Shown here: piece by piece, positions 25,662-35,176 of the stretch | Numbering within the stretch: the stretch's first letter is position 1 | How the letters are laid out: the number at the start of each line of letters is the position of its first letter | DNA from: G963662655 sp963666875 | Lineage (GTDB): Bacteria > Cloacimonadota > Cloacimonadia > Cloacimonadales > JAIOQZ01 | NCBI GenBank assembly: GCA_963666875.2 | Contig: CAXXPU010000019.1 | Location: 310,001-374,000, forward strand | Length of the DNA stretch: 64,000 nucleotides | Direction: 5' to 3' | Notes under the pieces: generated by a model | Database searches by the model: none | What the model was told of the DNA's origin: nothing | Seen by the model: only the letters and a program-made list of their open reading frames with translations | Position numbers and translations under genes: made by a program

Positions 25662-28142
25662 ATGCGTGGTATAACCAGCAAATTGTTTGTTCTGGCACTG
25701 ATCACGATTGCAGGTCTGATTATACTAACCTCATGCGAGCACTCAAAGGGCTCGCTCAAGAGTAATCAAGCACCGACAATACAACTGACCTCGTATAACG
25801 GGTCTATCGATTCTTCGAATGTATATTCGGATACGCTGCTTTATCAGCAAACCATATACTGGCAGGCATCCGATCCGGACGGTGTAGTAGATGGATATGC
25901 TTTCCGCATCCTGGACAACAACGGCAACGGAGTTCAGACTTACGGATACGCCATCCTGGATCCGGACGGCTGGGTTTATCACTATAAGGATGGCGCGAAT
26001 GAAAACGATCCGAATCATCCGCTGGGTGACGAAACCGTCAGCACGATCTGGACAAGCGCGCCTACCGCGACGATACGCTTTCCCGCCAGCATCTCACAGC
26101 AGATTATCCGTGATACTGTTGCGGTGGAAGACAGCACTGGAGTTATCATCGATTCGATCGTTTACGTAAGCTACATCAACGAACCCGCTACGGGTATCCC
26201 TTACATTTTTGAAGTGAAATGTATCGATGATCGCGGTGCCGAAAGTGAATCGGAGATCAAGCGATTCTTCACATACTCGGTTAAGCCGTCGATCGGTATC
26301 TCCACCAACAAGGGAGAGCTTTCCACCATCGATGAAGAATCGGGTGCGACAATTTTCAAGGACGTCGGTCTTGGTATTCGCTTCGTATTTACAATGATTG
26401 ACGACGATCCGTATGTCGCGAATGGTCCCGTGTATTTCAAATACAAACTCTATAAGGTCGATACCAATGGCAACTATGTACCGGATCCCGCCTATCCCGA
26501 CACGACAACATGGTATTATGCCTACGACAATGGAAACATCAGTCGTCAGGTACTGACTCGCGACAGCACCTATACGCCTCCGCTTGTCGATTTCGGAACG
26601 GATGATTATCTGACCCGTATCATGGCGATCGGTATGGACGAAGCGCAACTCGAATCGTTTGTCAACTATCGAGATTTCCGCGTGAAAGAAGGCTTCTACC
26701 CCGGAACACTCGTTTACAACTACGATATCTTCGTATTGGGCGACAACCACTTTGTGGATTATCAGGAACCCAGCCTCGAAATCGATATCCCGTTCCGTTC
26801 CACGCTATACGGCAACGAGTTCTCAACGCCGATGTTCATCGATCAGCATGGACGCCTTGTGGCAATGCACAGCGAGGATCTCCAGATTCACATGTACTGG
26901 GGATATCGTGGTGAGTATGCCGAAAACAATCCCCGTAACCCCAGTAAGACAGCCCTCGTGCTGGATGAACAAACCGGTGTGAACTACCTCAGCGAAATCA
27001 TGTATTACGACATCCAGCTCAACGGAGATCCGTATTACAGCCCATTGTTCGGTAATCCTGCAGATTACGTTATTACCGATCAGGAAACCGGTGAGCAGTG
27101 GACACGCTTCCCAGTGAACAGCAGCTACGCTCAGAAGGTGACCCTCGTCAACCTCGAAGCGACCGACCCATACGATATGGCATCTGTCCACGAATTCAAG
27201 GTTCGTGCGGTTGACCTTCAGGACATTCCCGATCCGACCCCTGCCGAATTCACATTCAAGCTCGACGAAACGCTCAACTACAATGAAAAAGAAGGTATTC
27301 TCGTGATCGATGGTGAAGTTCACAGCCCTTCCCTCAGCCCCGATGATATCGTCAATGCTTACTACGAGGATTATTTAACGGATACAGAGACAAAGGAAAC
27401 CCTTGACTACGAATGGCTTGCAAGCTCTGTGTGGAACAGCGAGCTTCATTTCGGTAAGGACGTCCTTTCTCCCACGGATCTTCAGAAATACAAACTGGTG
27501 ATCTGGCACACCGAGAATCCGACAGCCCCGAATAAATTCTGGAGAGAATACGACATCATGAACCTCTACCTCAGAAGTGGTGGTAACATCATCGTCATCG
27601 GCGGCGCAAACCTCATCAACATTCACGACAACGTCAAAGCTGAAGCCCACGACATTCTCGAAGACTACTTCGGAATTTCCGTCAGCTCGGCCGACGACAC
27701 GGATCGTAGTATCCGTGCCATCCCCGGCGCCATCCACGAAAGACCTTATTTCGTCGGTTCGCAGGCTGTTAACAGCGACTGGCCCGATGTCATGGTCAAT
27801 ACGGAAGGTAACTGGCCTGCCATTTCCACGCTTATCGCACCTCGCGCCGGTATGGGATCTATCTCGTACTTCAATAACGGATACTTCCAGACAGGCGTTG
27901 AAGTTCTCTACAAAACTGTCATCAAAGAACCGAATGCCGAAGACAATTACGCTCCGTCCGAAGACGACTACACGGCGTATAACGACCGTGCGAACGTGCT
28001 TCGTTTCAAACGCAACGTAGAAGGCCAGGTCGGCGTACAGCAGACATGTTACCTGGTTGGTTTCCCTGCGATCTATATGCAGCAGGATCAGGTCAAAGAA
28101 ATGCTTCTGAAAATGATTGAAGATATCATGACCCAGAACTAA
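25662..28142 (+). CDS. Large lipoprotein of unknown function with C-terminal class-I glutamine-amidotransferase-like fold
   Basis: The 826-residue protein has a lipoprotein signal peptide with lipobox 'LTSC' (Cys25), so it is membrane anchored. An immunoglobulin/FnIII-like region ('QAPTIQLTSYNG', 'IYWQASDPDGVVDGYAFRI') is followed by further beta-rich segments ('KVRAVDLQDIPDPTPAEFTF'). A C-terminal alpha/beta portion from about residue 545 reads 'ILVIDGE', 'YKLVIWHTENP', 'YLRSGGNIIVIGG'. This last pattern resembles the DUF4350/GldG/ThuA-type Rossmann-like domains. Candidate -35 TTGACG at 25602-25607 and 'ggaggaa' before the ATG indicate a single-gene transcript ended at 28189. Function not recognised. 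Confidence 0.75.
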   Translation: MRGITSKLFVLALITIAGLIILTSCEHSKGSLKSNQAPTIQLTSYNGSIDSSNVYSDTLLYQQTIYWQASDPDGVVDGYAFRILDNNGNGVQTYGYAILDPDGWVYHYKDGANENDPNHPLGDETVSTIWTSAPTATIRFPASISQQIIRDTVAVEDSTGVIIDSIVYVSYINEPATGIPYIFEVKCIDDRGAESESEIKRFFTYSVKPSIGISTNKGELSTIDEESGATIFKDVGLGIRFVFTMIDDDPYVANGPVYFKYKLYKVDTNGNYVPDPAYPDTTTWYYAYDNGNISRQVLTRDSTYTPPLVDFGTDDYLTRIMAIGMDEAQLESFVNYRDFRVKEGFYPGTLVYNYDIFVLGDNHFVDYQEPSLEIDIPFRSTLYGNEFSTPMFIDQHGRLVAMHSEDLQIHMYWGYRGEYAENNPRNPSKTALVLDEQTGVNYLSEIMYYDIQLNGDPYYSPLFGNPADYVITDQETGEQWTRFPVNSSYAQKVTLVNLEATDPYDMASVHEFKVRAVDLQDIPDPTPAEFTFKLDETLNYNEKEGILVIDGEVHSPSLSPDDIVNAYYEDYLTDTETKETLDYEWLASSVWNSELHFGKDVLSPTDLQKYKLVIWHTENPTAPNKFWREYDIMNLYLRSGGNIIVIGGANLINIHDNVKAEAHDILEDYFGISVSSADDTDRSIRAIPGAIHERPYFVGSQAVNSDWPDVMVNTEGNWPAISTLIAPRAGMGSISYFNNGYFQTGVEVLYKTVIKEPNAEDNYAPSEDDYTAYNDRANVLRFKRNVEGQVGVQQTCYLVGFPAIYMQQDQVKEMLLKMIEDIMTQN

Positions 28143-28161
28143 CCAACCGTTCGATATTTCA

Positions 28162-28189
28162 AACGCCGGATGAACGTCCGGCGTTTTTT
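28162..28189 (+). terminator. Intrinsic terminator after the lipoprotein gene
   Basis: Nine-bp perfect stem 'aacgccgga'/'tccggcgtt' with a six-base loop; the 3' arm runs into six T. Confidence 0.92.
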
Positions 28190-28289
28190 GTTTCTGAACA
28201 GGTGTTCCATACGATCTTCACAGAAAATATTCTTGACAAACAACTTGTGGGAAACAGTCTGAAAAAAATCAAAACATGAAGAGGCTCGC

Positions 28290-29393
28290 ATGGCAAAGGT
28301 TACGGTAAACAACGTTGATAAAATCTATGATAACGGTTTTCACGCTGTAAAGAAAGCCAATTTCGTCGCGGAAGACAAAGAGTTCGTGATCCTGGTCGGT
28401 CCCTCCGGCTGCGGTAAGACAACCACCCTTCGCATGATCGCCGGGCTGGAAGATATCTCCAGTGGCGACATCAACATCGGCGAACAACGCGTCAACGACG
28501 TCCCGCCCAAAGACCGCGATATCGCGATGGTATTCCAGAACTACGCGCTCTACCCACACATGACCGTCTATCAGAACATGGCGTTTGCGCTGAAGCTGCG
28601 TGGATGGTCGAAAGCCGAGATCGACAAACAGGTCAACGAATCCGCCGAACTGCTGGGCATTAAAGACCTCCTCGACCGCAAGCCGAAACAGCTTTCCGGC
28701 GGTCAGCGTCAACGCGTCGCGCTTGGTCGCGCCATCGTGCGTAATCCGAAGGTCTTCCTCTTCGACGAGCCGCTATCCAACCTCGACGCCAAACTGCGCG
28801 TCCAGATGCGCACCGAGATCACCAAGCTGCACCGTAAACTCGCCACCACCATCATCTACGTGACCCACGACCAGGTGGAAGCCATGACCATGGGCGACAA
28901 GATCGTCGTCATGGACAAGGGGATTATCCAGCAGATCGCCTCGCCGCTGGAGATTTACAATCATCCGGTGAACCTCTTCGTTGCCGGTTTCATTGGAAGC
29001 CCCGCCATCAATCTCTCGCGCGGTAAGATGGTCGAGAAGGACGGCAAGCTCCAATACGTAAGCGAATCGATAACGCTGGAACCGACTCCCAATCAACTCG
29101 AGAAGCTCAAAGCGTACAAGGATAGAGAGGTGATCATGGGCGTGCGGCCGGAAGACGTTTACGACGCGGAGTTCGATTCCATGGCGGAAGTTCCGCGCCC
29201 TGTCGATACGATCTGCGAAGTTGTCGAACCGATGGGCAACGAGTTCATCGTCTATCTCAAAGCCGGTAACGACAAGTTCACCGCGCGGATCGATCCTAAG
29301 AAGATGCCGCAGATCGACGCCAGATTCCGCGTCACCATCGATATGAAAAAGGTGCACTTCTTCGACGCTCAGTCGGAGATTTGCCTTTACTGA
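28290..29393 (+). CDS. Sugar-type ABC transporter ATP-binding protein (MalK/UgpC/MsmX family)
   Basis: The 367-residue protein has an ABC ATPase domain (Walker A 'GPSGCGKTT', Q-loop, signature 'LSGGQRQR', Walker B 'VFLFDEPLSNLD', H-loop 'THDQ') plus the C-terminal OB-fold regulatory domain ('GVRPEDVYD') typical of MalK/UgpC. It energises uptake of sugars or glycerol phosphates from the cytoplasmic side of the membrane. No permease or binding protein is adjacent, so it may serve several permeases, as MsmX does in Bacillus; that is inference. TTGACA at 28233-28238 is a candidate -35 box. Confidence 0.92.
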   Translation: MAKVTVNNVDKIYDNGFHAVKKANFVAEDKEFVILVGPSGCGKTTTLRMIAGLEDISSGDINIGEQRVNDVPPKDRDIAMVFQNYALYPHMTVYQNMAFALKLRGWSKAEIDKQVNESAELLGIKDLLDRKPKQLSGGQRQRVALGRAIVRNPKVFLFDEPLSNLDAKLRVQMRTEITKLHRKLATTIIYVTHDQVEAMTMGDKIVVMDKGIIQQIASPLEIYNHPVNLFVAGFIGSPAINLSRGKMVEKDGKLQYVSESITLEPTPNQLEKLKAYKDREVIMGVRPEDVYDAEFDSMAEVPRPVDTICEVVEPMGNEFIVYLKAGNDKFTARIDPKKMPQIDARFRVTIDMKKVHFFDAQSEICLY

Positions 29394-29411
29394 TAGAGCT
29401 TATCGCAATCA

Positions 29412-29439
29412 CAAACCTCCCCATCCGGGGAGGTTTTTT
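29412..29439. terminator. Bidirectional intrinsic terminator
   Basis: Nine-bp perfect stem 'aacctcccc'/'ggggaggtt' (29414-29422, 29427-29435) with a four-base loop and six T on the plus strand; it serves the ATPase gene and lies at the 3' end of the convergent flavoprotein gene. Confidence 0.9.
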
Positions 29440-29978
29440 CATGCTTCGGAAAGGCGAAAAGCCAGCTCCCTGCATTCCTTCAGTTTACCCGGCATTTCGG
29501 CCGCGGGGACGTGCTCGTTGTCCTTGATTGTGTGGCAGGTTACGATGTGCAGTTCCGTCTCGAAGAACGGGCACACGCGCTCGAAGAAATTCACCGTCGA
29601 TTGCACGTGGCAGTGGTAGGTCAGAAATACCGCGAAGACCTTGTCCTTCCAGCCGTCCGCACAGACAAGCGCCTCCATGCGGTCGAGCGCGAGCTTCATC
29701 TGGGCGGTCATATAGCCCCAGTACATCGGCGTCGCCCACACCACGATATCCGCTTCCGGAAACGCGTCGTAGATCTGCTGCATATCGTCCACGATCCGGC
29801 ACTTCTGCGTTTCGCAGCAGGACTGGCATCCCTGGCAGGGCGCGATTTTCATATCGTTCAGATAGAAATGTTTGATCGCGCAATCGCGGTGCTTCCGCAT
29901 CTCGTCGAGGAAGGTTTGTGCGAGAGTATCGGAATCGCCGCCCTTGCGCGGACTGCCGTGCAATACGATAATGTTCAT
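29439..29978 (-). CDS. Iron-sulfur flavoprotein / NADPH-dependent FMN reductase-like protein
   Basis: The 179-residue flavodoxin-fold protein has FMN phosphate loop 'HGSPRKGGDSDTLA' (about residues 6-19), a cysteine motif 'CQGCQSCCETQKC' (about 49-61) and the FMN-contacting 'WATPMYWGYMTAQMK'. The compact Cys motif matches archaeal/clostridial iron-sulfur flavoproteins (Isf), which pass electrons from ferredoxin. The substrate is unknown. It stands alone on the minus strand. Confidence 0.85.
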   Translation of the reverse strand: MNIIVLHGSPRKGGDSDTLAQTFLDEMRKHRDCAIKHFYLNDMKIAPCQGCQSCCETQKCRIVDDMQQIYDAFPEADIVVWATPMYWGYMTAQMKLALDRMEALVCADGWKDKVFAVFLTYHCHVQSTVNFFERVCPFFETELHIVTCHTIKDNEHVPAAEMPGKLKECRELAFRLSEA

Positions 29979-30117
29979 AGACTCTCCTTGTGCCGGGACA
30001 ATATTATCCAGCCAACCTGCACTACGATGTCAAGTTTCTTTAACGGATTCCTTGACAGCCAACGGCACAATGTGGATTCAATGAATAGTATCGGATAACC
30101 AACAAACGGAGCGCTTT

Positions 30118-31110
30118 ATGAAACTACTCGTACTCGGAGGAACCCACTTCCTCGGAAGAAGCATCACCGAATTCGCCATCGATAACGGCCACGACATCAC
30201 CCTGTTCAACCGCGGAAAATCGCGTCCCAACCTCTTCACCGACGTCCGGCAGATTCACGGCGACCGCGACACCGACATCCACCTCCTGCCCGACGAGAAG
30301 TGGGACGCCGTCATCGACACCTGCGGCTATTTCCCCGAGCAGACCGACCTCTCCGCCGGACTCCTCAAAGACCGCGCGGGATGCTACATCTTCATTTCAT
30401 CCGTCTCCGCCTACCGCGACATGAGCAAGATCGGGATCGTCGAGGAAGACGCAATCGACGTCTTCGAAGGAGAACGCCCAGAAAACATCGACGGTGCCAA
30501 CTACGGACCGCTCAAGGGCGCATGCGAAGTAGCGGTGCAAAAACACTTCGGCGAACGAGCCATCATCATCCGTCCCGGTCTGATCGTGGGGCCGTGGGAC
30601 TACTCCTATCGCTTCGGTTATCTGCCGATCAAGTACTCGCTGGGCGGCGAGATGGTGCTGCCGTCGAATCCCGACGCACCTTTCCAGTTCATCGACGTTC
30701 GCGATCTCGCCCGTTGGTGCTTCCACCTGATCGAAAACGGCATCACCGGCACGTTCAACGGCGTCGGACCGGAGAAACGGATCACACTCGGCGGCATCAT
30801 GGAGCACTGCAAGAAGACTTTCGACACGAATACGACGATCCACTACGTCGATAACGAGATCATCCGCAAACACGAATATCCGCTCTGGAACATGTTCGAG
30901 CCGGGAAGCGGCTACGAGGGGCTGGACGAAGTCAGCGGACTAAAAGCGCTGGAAGCCAGATTGGTCCTGCGCCCGATCGGCGAGACGATGAAGGATACGG
31001 TCGCGTGGTATCACGAAAGCGGGAAAAATTATTTCGAAAAGCGGTTCACGAAGGAGAGCGAAGAGACTATTCTAAAGGAGTGGAAAGCTCAACTGAACAA
31101 GAGCGAATAG
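30118..31110 (+). CDS. NAD-dependent epimerase/dehydratase family protein
   Basis: The 330-residue protein has the extended-SDR nucleotide-binding motif 'VLGGTHFLGRSITE' (Gly-rich GGTxFLG) and a Rossmann core. The catalytic Tyr is probably in 'NYGPLKGACEVAV' (YxxxK), and a C-terminal substrate domain follows. The GGTxFxG variant is found in CSP41/isoflavone-reductase-like and UDP-sugar epimerase-like proteins. The substrate cannot be named. TTGACA at 30052-30057 is a candidate -35 box. The 3' end overlaps the convergent radA gene by 22 bases. Confidence 0.85.
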   Translation: MKLLVLGGTHFLGRSITEFAIDNGHDITLFNRGKSRPNLFTDVRQIHGDRDTDIHLLPDEKWDAVIDTCGYFPEQTDLSAGLLKDRAGCYIFISSVSAYRDMSKIGIVEEDAIDVFEGERPENIDGANYGPLKGACEVAVQKHFGERAIIIRPGLIVGPWDYSYRFGYLPIKYSLGGEMVLPSNPDAPFQFIDVRDLARWCFHLIENGITGTFNGVGPEKRITLGGIMEHCKKTFDTNTTIHYVDNEIIRKHEYPLWNMFEPGSGYEGLDEVSGLKALEARLVLRPIGETMKDTVAWYHESGKNYFEKRFTKESEETILKEWKAQLNKSE

Positions 31111-32414
31111 AGGTCGGCGATGTGCGCGACACGCTGGAGCCTGGCGCCCTTGATCCCGTGACGGGCGTTCTTGGCGATGAAAATCTGCTCGTAACCGTGC
31201 TTGACGGCCTCGTTGATGCGCTTCTCGTACTGCGATACCGGTCTGATCTCGCCGCTGAGACCCACTTCCCCCAGAAAGAGTGTCTTCGGCGGTAGTACGA
31301 TTTCCTTCGCACTGGACAGCACCGATGCGATCACCGCCAGATCGAGGCATGTGTCCGCGGACCGGATGCCGCCAATCAGGTTGACGAAGATGTCGTTCTG
31401 CCGGAGGCTGATGGAGAGGAATTTTTCCAGCACCGCGAGCATCACCGAAAGCTTTTTACTGTCGTAGCCGATACTTACGCGCTGGGAGGTTCCGTAATTC
31501 GCGGGTGTGACCAGTGTCTGCGCCTCGACCAGGAACGGCCTTGAACCCTCCAGCACACATCCCACCGCGATGCCCGGATTGGGCTGGAAATGCTCGACGA
31601 ACAGCACCGACGGATTCTTCACCTCCGCCAGACCGTCCGCGCGCATCTCGAAGATGCCGATCTCGTTGGTCGACCCGAAGCGGTTTTTTACCGCACGCAA
31701 CATCCGATGCGGCATGTCACCCTCGAAATAGAGCACTGTATCGACCATGTGTTCGATGATCTTCGGACCGGCCACAGAGCCATCTTTGGTCACATGACCG
31801 ATCAGCATAACCGCGGTTCCAGTGGTCTTGGCGAGACGCACAAGCAGCCCTGTCACCTCACGCACCTGTGAGACGCTTCCAGCCGACGATCCCTCGAGCG
31901 CTCCGCCAATCGACTGGATCGAATCGATCACCACCAGCGGTGGCTTCAGGCGCAGGATTTCCTCGGTGATCGCGTTCGCGTCGGTCGAACACAGGAGGTG
32001 TAGCGAATCCGATTTCACGCCCAGTCTGCCGGCTCTCAGCTTGATCTGCTGAAGACTCTCCTCGCCCGAGACGTACAGCGTTCCGTTCACACGATCCGCC
32101 GCCTGCATCATCAGTGTCGATTTGCCGATACCCGGGTCGCCGCCGATGAGCGCTGCCATGCCGGCAACGATTCCACCGCCCAGCACCACGTCGAATTCCC
32201 CAATGCCCGTCCGGATGCGCGGCAGGACTTCGTCGTCGATCTGGTCGAGCGTGATGGCTTTCGTCTTTTCATTCGGTAGTAAAGCGGTCTGCACGGATTT
32301 TTTACCGACAATGCGCGCGGTCTCCTTCAGTGAGTTCCACGCCCCGCACGCCGGGCAGCGTCCTTCCCATTTCGGGGTTTCTGCGCCACATTCATTACAT
32401 ACGAATCGTTCCAT
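31089..32414 (-). CDS. radA: DNA repair protein RadA
   Basis: The 441-residue protein is a complete RadA/Sms, a RecA-like branch-migration helicase in recombination. The N-terminal zinc finger 'CNECGAETPKWEGRCPAC', Walker A 'GGDPGIGKST' (about residues 92-101), the RadA-specific 'KNRFG' motif and a C-terminal Lon-protease-like domain are visible. The ATG overlaps the upstream membrane-protein gene by 20 bases, making it the last gene of the long minus-strand rimP-nusA operon. Confidence 0.96.
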   Translation of the reverse strand: MERFVCNECGAETPKWEGRCPACGAWNSLKETARIVGKKSVQTALLPNEKTKAITLDQIDDEVLPRIRTGIGEFDVVLGGGIVAGMAALIGGDPGIGKSTLMMQAADRVNGTLYVSGEESLQQIKLRAGRLGVKSDSLHLLCSTDANAITEEILRLKPPLVVIDSIQSIGGALEGSSAGSVSQVREVTGLLVRLAKTTGTAVMLIGHVTKDGSVAGPKIIEHMVDTVLYFEGDMPHRMLRAVKNRFGSTNEIGIFEMRADGLAEVKNPSVLFVEHFQPNPGIAVGCVLEGSRPFLVEAQTLVTPANYGTSQRVSIGYDSKKLSVMLAVLEKFLSISLRQNDIFVNLIGGIRSADTCLDLAVIASVLSSAKEIVLPPKTLFLGEVGLSGEIRPVSQYEKRINEAVKHGYEQIFIAKNARHGIKGARLQRVAHIADLYSLLFS

Positions 32415-33384
32415 CGGTCTCGTCTCCGGTAGGTTGTTCTCGTTTTACACGAAAGAGCGGATAATCGATCATCCTGTCCAGTATAACCTTGTGCAGGATG
32501 TACGGCGGCAGGAAGAACGGAATCCCCACCAGCAGGCTGAAGAGCATGAATCCGGTCAGGATGCCGTTGTTGAGCATGACGTCTTTGAGACTATCGACGC
32601 TGTGCAGCACGATCAGCGGATTGAAGTAGTAGTCGGGCGATATCTTCACCATCAGCGGGAAGAGCACGTAGCGGAAAAACAGGATATATATAAGCGTGGA
32701 AACCACCACGGAGAAGATTCGAAGCGAGTAGATCACCAGAAATTCATAGGAATTGGACCTGAGTAATCTGACCGTGCGCAGGAGCGACTTGCTGTAAGAC
32801 TGCCCGTGCATCATCAGCGGGATGATCAGATCGGTCACGATCATCATGAAATACATCGAGAACAGGAGCGCCACCGTTCCGAGGTAGATACCCCAGCGCC
32901 AGAAGGAGATATCCTTATGAAACCCCAGCGAGAGCGCGATGCGATACCCGATGTAGATGCCGTTCCAAATGATCCCGGCAAGGAAGAAGAAAAACAGGAT
33001 ATTCAGAAGGCCAGGGATCGCGAAGTTGGTCGAAATCCGCAGCATCTGCCGGTATGTCATCTTTCTGCGCATCAGAATGGCGTTGAGATACACTTCGCCG
33101 ATGCAGTGTAGAAACCAGAAGATCAGAAGCAGCGTGATCAGGTGATAGATGCTCACAGGAATCAGGTGCGGAACGCCGTATGACAACTGGTACAACCAGC
33201 GGAAGAAGCTGATCCTATTGATGAAAACGAACGAAAAGCTGCCGAAGAAGAGGAATTGAAAGCCGTTCCAGCCGTTAAACATACCACTCAGGGTGAGGAG
33301 CAGCGCGGATTTAAATCGTTGCGAGCGCGCGAACTTGTAGAAATCGCGTGTCGAGGTGAACAGTGCGCCGAACGTCGTTCTCAA
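32395..33384 (-). CDS. Polytopic inner-membrane protein of unknown function
   Basis: The 329-residue protein has about six hydrophobic segments (around residues 40-60, 80-105, 125-150, 168-195, 215-245 and 275-300) separated by basic loops. No motif identifies a family; a DUF4013-like six-helix fold is possible. The TTG start overlaps the ribF stop codon (TTGA) and has a perfect 'gggagg' upstream, so the start is firm. It lies between ribF and radA. The function is not recognised. Confidence 0.75.
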   Translation of the reverse strand: MRTTFGALFTSTRDFYKFARSQRFKSALLLTLSGMFNGWNGFQFLFFGSFSFVFINRISFFRWLYQLSYGVPHLIPVSIYHLITLLLIFWFLHCIGEVYLNAILMRRKMTYRQMLRISTNFAIPGLLNILFFFFLAGIIWNGIYIGYRIALSLGFHKDISFWRWGIYLGTVALLFSMYFMMIVTDLIIPLMMHGQSYSKSLLRTVRLLRSNSYEFLVIYSLRIFSVVVSTLIYILFFRYVLFPLMVKISPDYYFNPLIVLHSVDSLKDVMLNNGILTGFMLFSLLVGIPFFLPPYILHKVILDRMIDYPLFRVKREQPTGDETDGTIRM

Positions 33385-34313
33385 GATTCCTCCCGGCCGA
33401 AGTACGCTTCGGCAGTCTCGACGTCCCCTCGAATCGCCCGAATGAGTTCCTCTCTGGTCTCGAACCGAACTTCGTCCCGCATCCGGTGCAGAAATTCGAT
33501 CCCGACCTTCTTGCCGTAGAGGTTGCCCGAGAAATCGAGCAGATGCGTTTCGATCACCAGGTGGTCGTCGGTCTTAACGGATGGATTGGTGCCGATGTTG
33601 GTCAGCGAGTTCCAGGTAGTTCCGTGCATTGTAGTGCGGGTCAGATAGACACCGGTTCCGGGGATCAGCTTGTGCTCGTCCAGCGGCATGATGTTGATGG
33701 TGGGAAATCCGAGTTCGCGCCCGATGCGCTTGCCCGAGATCACGATACCCAGGAGTGTGTAGTTTCTGCCGAGAAGTCGTTTCGCTTCATCGACACTACC
33801 GCCGCGAACCATCTCCCGAATGCGGCTGCTGCTGACAACCTCGCTATCGACTGTTAGCGGCTCTACCAGATGCGTTTCATAGCCGAATTGGTCCTGATGC
33901 GCAGCCAGGAATTTGTGATTACCTTCCCGTCCGCACCCGAAATGTGTGTCGTAACCCACCACGATATCTTTCATGCCGACCGTTTCAATCAGAACCTTCT
34001 GTAGGAACTGCATGGGCGACATACTCGCCATTCTGCGGTTGAAATTCAGGTATCCGACACAATCGATTCCGATCTCGCGCAGTAGTTTTTCCTTCAGAGA
34101 TTTCTCGGTCAGCAGATAGGGAAACGTCTTTTCGTGGAGGATTTCCAGCGGATGGTGATAATACGTGATGACGACCGATTCGCCGCCCTTTTCGCGCGCG
34201 ATCCGGATGCATTCATCGAGCAGCTTCCGGTGTCCCAGATGGATGCCGTCGAATGTCCCGGTGGTCACCACCGGATAGTGTAAAAGCTTGTAGTCTCCTC
34301 GAAAATCAATCAT
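33381..34313 (-). CDS. ribF: Bifunctional riboflavin kinase / FAD synthetase
   Basis: The 310-residue RibF makes FMN then FAD from riboflavin. The N-terminal FAD synthetase nucleotidyltransferase domain has 'GTFDGIHLGHRKLL'. The C-terminal kinase domain (about residues 185-305) has 'GRELGFPTINI' and 'NIGTNPSV'. Its start overlaps the truB stop (ATGA). It provides flavin for the several flavoenzymes of the window. Confidence 0.96.
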   Translation of the reverse strand: MIDFRGDYKLLHYPVVTTGTFDGIHLGHRKLLDECIRIAREKGGESVVITYYHHPLEILHEKTFPYLLTEKSLKEKLLREIGIDCVGYLNFNRRMASMSPMQFLQKVLIETVGMKDIVVGYDTHFGCGREGNHKFLAAHQDQFGYETHLVEPLTVDSEVVSSSRIREMVRGGSVDEAKRLLGRNYTLLGIVISGKRIGRELGFPTINIMPLDEHKLIPGTGVYLTRTTMHGTTWNSLTNIGTNPSVKTDDHLVIETHLLDFSGNLYGKKVGIEFLHRMRDEVRFETREELIRAIRGDVETAEAYFGREES

Positions 34314-35176
34314 ATCAGAACGGTCTTGGGATGAATCCTGTTGTCAATCATTTTCGCAATACCCCAGATTTCTTCGTTGCATGCGACGATAACCAAATCC
34401 TGATTCTCGCCCTCCGCATCAATCGGATTCCCGTGCATGAATCGTTCCCGATCCAGCGGATTCGACTCGACGACGGGAATATCTTCAATCATCAGAAGCG
34501 GTGATTGCAGATGTTCCCGCCAGTTCTCCGGCGTCAGGTCGTCCAGCGGAACGGACCGGTCGATCGTCGTCCTGCCGATCGAGAGCCTTCGAAGCTCGCG
34601 GCTCATGCCTACCGTGCCCAACATCCCTGCGATTGTCTCGCTCAAGACGCGGATATACGTCCCGGCGCTGACCTCGGCGCGATAGGTGATCAACGTAAGC
34701 TCGACCTTCTCGATCGCGAAATCGTATATCTCGATGGGTCGCGGCTCGAGCTTCACTTCCTTTTTCTGACGCGCCAGATCGTAGGCACGTTTGCCATCGA
34801 TCTTGATCGCGGAATACGCAGGTGGCGTCTGGCTGGTGATTTCAAAAACTTGCGACCGAACCGAGTCAATTCCCTTTCGTACATCGTCCGGGAATGGTTT
34901 GCGTTCGATGATATCGCCTTCGGGATCGCCGGTATCGGTGCGGATACCCAGCTCGAGCACGGCACGATACGACTTTCGTGCATGGGTGATCAAGTTGCTC
35001 AGACGGGTCATCTTGCCGGTCAGAATGGGTAATAAGCCCGATGCGAACGGATCCAGCGTACCGGTGTGTCCCATTTTGCGCATACCGGTAATCCTGCGCA
35101 GTTTCCGAATGACGTCGAATGAAGTGATCCCGGTCGGTTTATCGATTAGTAGAAGGCCGTCAGAGCTGTTTTTCAA
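34310..35176 (-). CDS. truB: tRNA pseudouridine-55 synthase
   Basis: TruB converts U55 of the T-loop to pseudouridine. The 288-residue protein has 'DKPTGITSFDVIRKLRR', the catalytic-Asp motif 'GHTGTLDPFASGLLP' and the 'PPAYSAIKIDGKRAYDLAR' region. The start is TTG and lies within the end of nrnA (17-base overlap). Position between nrnA and ribF is the classic order. Confidence 0.95.
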   Translation of the reverse strand: MKNSSDGLLLIDKPTGITSFDVIRKLRRITGMRKMGHTGTLDPFASGLLPILTGKMTRLSNLITHARKSYRAVLELGIRTDTGDPEGDIIERKPFPDDVRKGIDSVRSQVFEITSQTPPAYSAIKIDGKRAYDLARQKKEVKLEPRPIEIYDFAIEKVELTLITYRAEVSAGTYIRVLSETIAGMLGTVGMSRELRRLSIGRTTIDRSVPLDDLTPENWREHLQSPLLMIEDIPVVESNPLDRERFMHGNPIDAEGENQDLVIVACNEEIWGIAKMIDNRIHPKTVLI